DNA of 13,429 bases from an uncultured Sutterella sp. (lineage in GTDB: Bacteria > Pseudomonadota > Gammaproteobacteria > Burkholderiales > Burkholderiaceae_F). Of this stretch, positions 13,332-13,429 are shown one piece after another. The translations under genes and the position numbers were made by a program. The DNA lies in the NCBI GenBank assembly GCA_905198475.1, contig CAJKCQ010000057.1, positions 1 through 13,429 on the forward strand, in the 5' to 3' direction. Every line of letters starts with the position of its first letter. Positions within the stretch are counted from its first letter, which is position 1. The notes below the pieces were generated by a model, which ran no database searches, was not told the DNA's origin, and was given only the letters and a program-made list of their open reading frames with translations.

Positions 13332-13429
13332 GGGAACTGCCAAATATTATCTGCCCAGAAGTAAAGCTTCCTGAAACCGCTTGCGCATGAGCTCAACAAA
13401 AACACAGCTAGCCTCCATGTCCGAGTGAC
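13332..13429. mobile_element. Terminal inverted repeat and first bases of a probable insertion sequence (right copy)
   Basis: GGGAACTGCCAAATATTATC and the following 31 bases (to 13382) mirror bases 51-1. The remaining 47 bases (13383-13429) would be element interior. They hold only a 13-codon frame from 13387 and no recognisable transposase. This copy is inward-facing, with the outer edge at 13332 bordering the array. Copies at both window ends in opposite orientation are what one expects when a contig stops in a multi-copy element. Family not assigned. Confidence 0.55.

Overview
The window reads as an accessory segment of a GC-rich betaproteobacterium. The Sutterella/Parasutterella relatives (Sutterellaceae, Burkholderiales) are my best guess, from the protein character (RarD, C69 dipeptidase, glutamine-dependent NAD synthetase) and from a Cas9 of 1424 residues in a type II-B arrangement. 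That assignment is inference, since no search could be run.

Left part (1-6366). Bases 1-51 are one copy of a ~51 bp terminal inverted repeat whose partner lies at 13332-13382. It looks like the end of a transposable element. It abuts a truncated, frameshifted remnant of a Mu-like phage tail gene (gp46 family), which runs up to a strong rightward terminator. Then come four ordinary chromosomal genes: nadE (minus), a C69-family dipeptidase (plus), a PflX-like radical SAM protein (minus) and rarD (minus). A strong terminator separates the convergent dipeptidase and radical SAM genes. A gap of about 394 bases between the divergent rarD and cas9 genes holds only weak promoter candidates.

Right part (6367-13307) is a complete type II-B CRISPR-Cas locus: cas9, cas1, cas2 and cas4, with 1 bp and 14 bp overlaps and one 9 bp gap. 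Between cas4 and the array lies a tracrRNA gene on the minus strand, with its own -10 box and an intrinsic terminator. The array has seven identical 37-nt repeats and six complete spacers. By pairing logic and the usual II-B repeat polarity, crRNAs are made from the minus strand. Array and tracrRNA are therefore co-oriented and converge on the cas operon. Cas9 uses crRNA:tracrRNA for interference, while Cas1, Cas2 and Cas4 capture spacers.

Most notable points: the tracrRNA anti-repeat is split in two by an embedded UUCG-loop hairpin; the array is cut about 24 nt into what would be spacer 7, exactly where the inverted repeat begins, so its leader side appears detached by a mobile element; each repeat contains a TATGAT box that could act as an internal crRNA promoter; and the spacer nearest the cas genes is 45 nt against 34-37 for the others.
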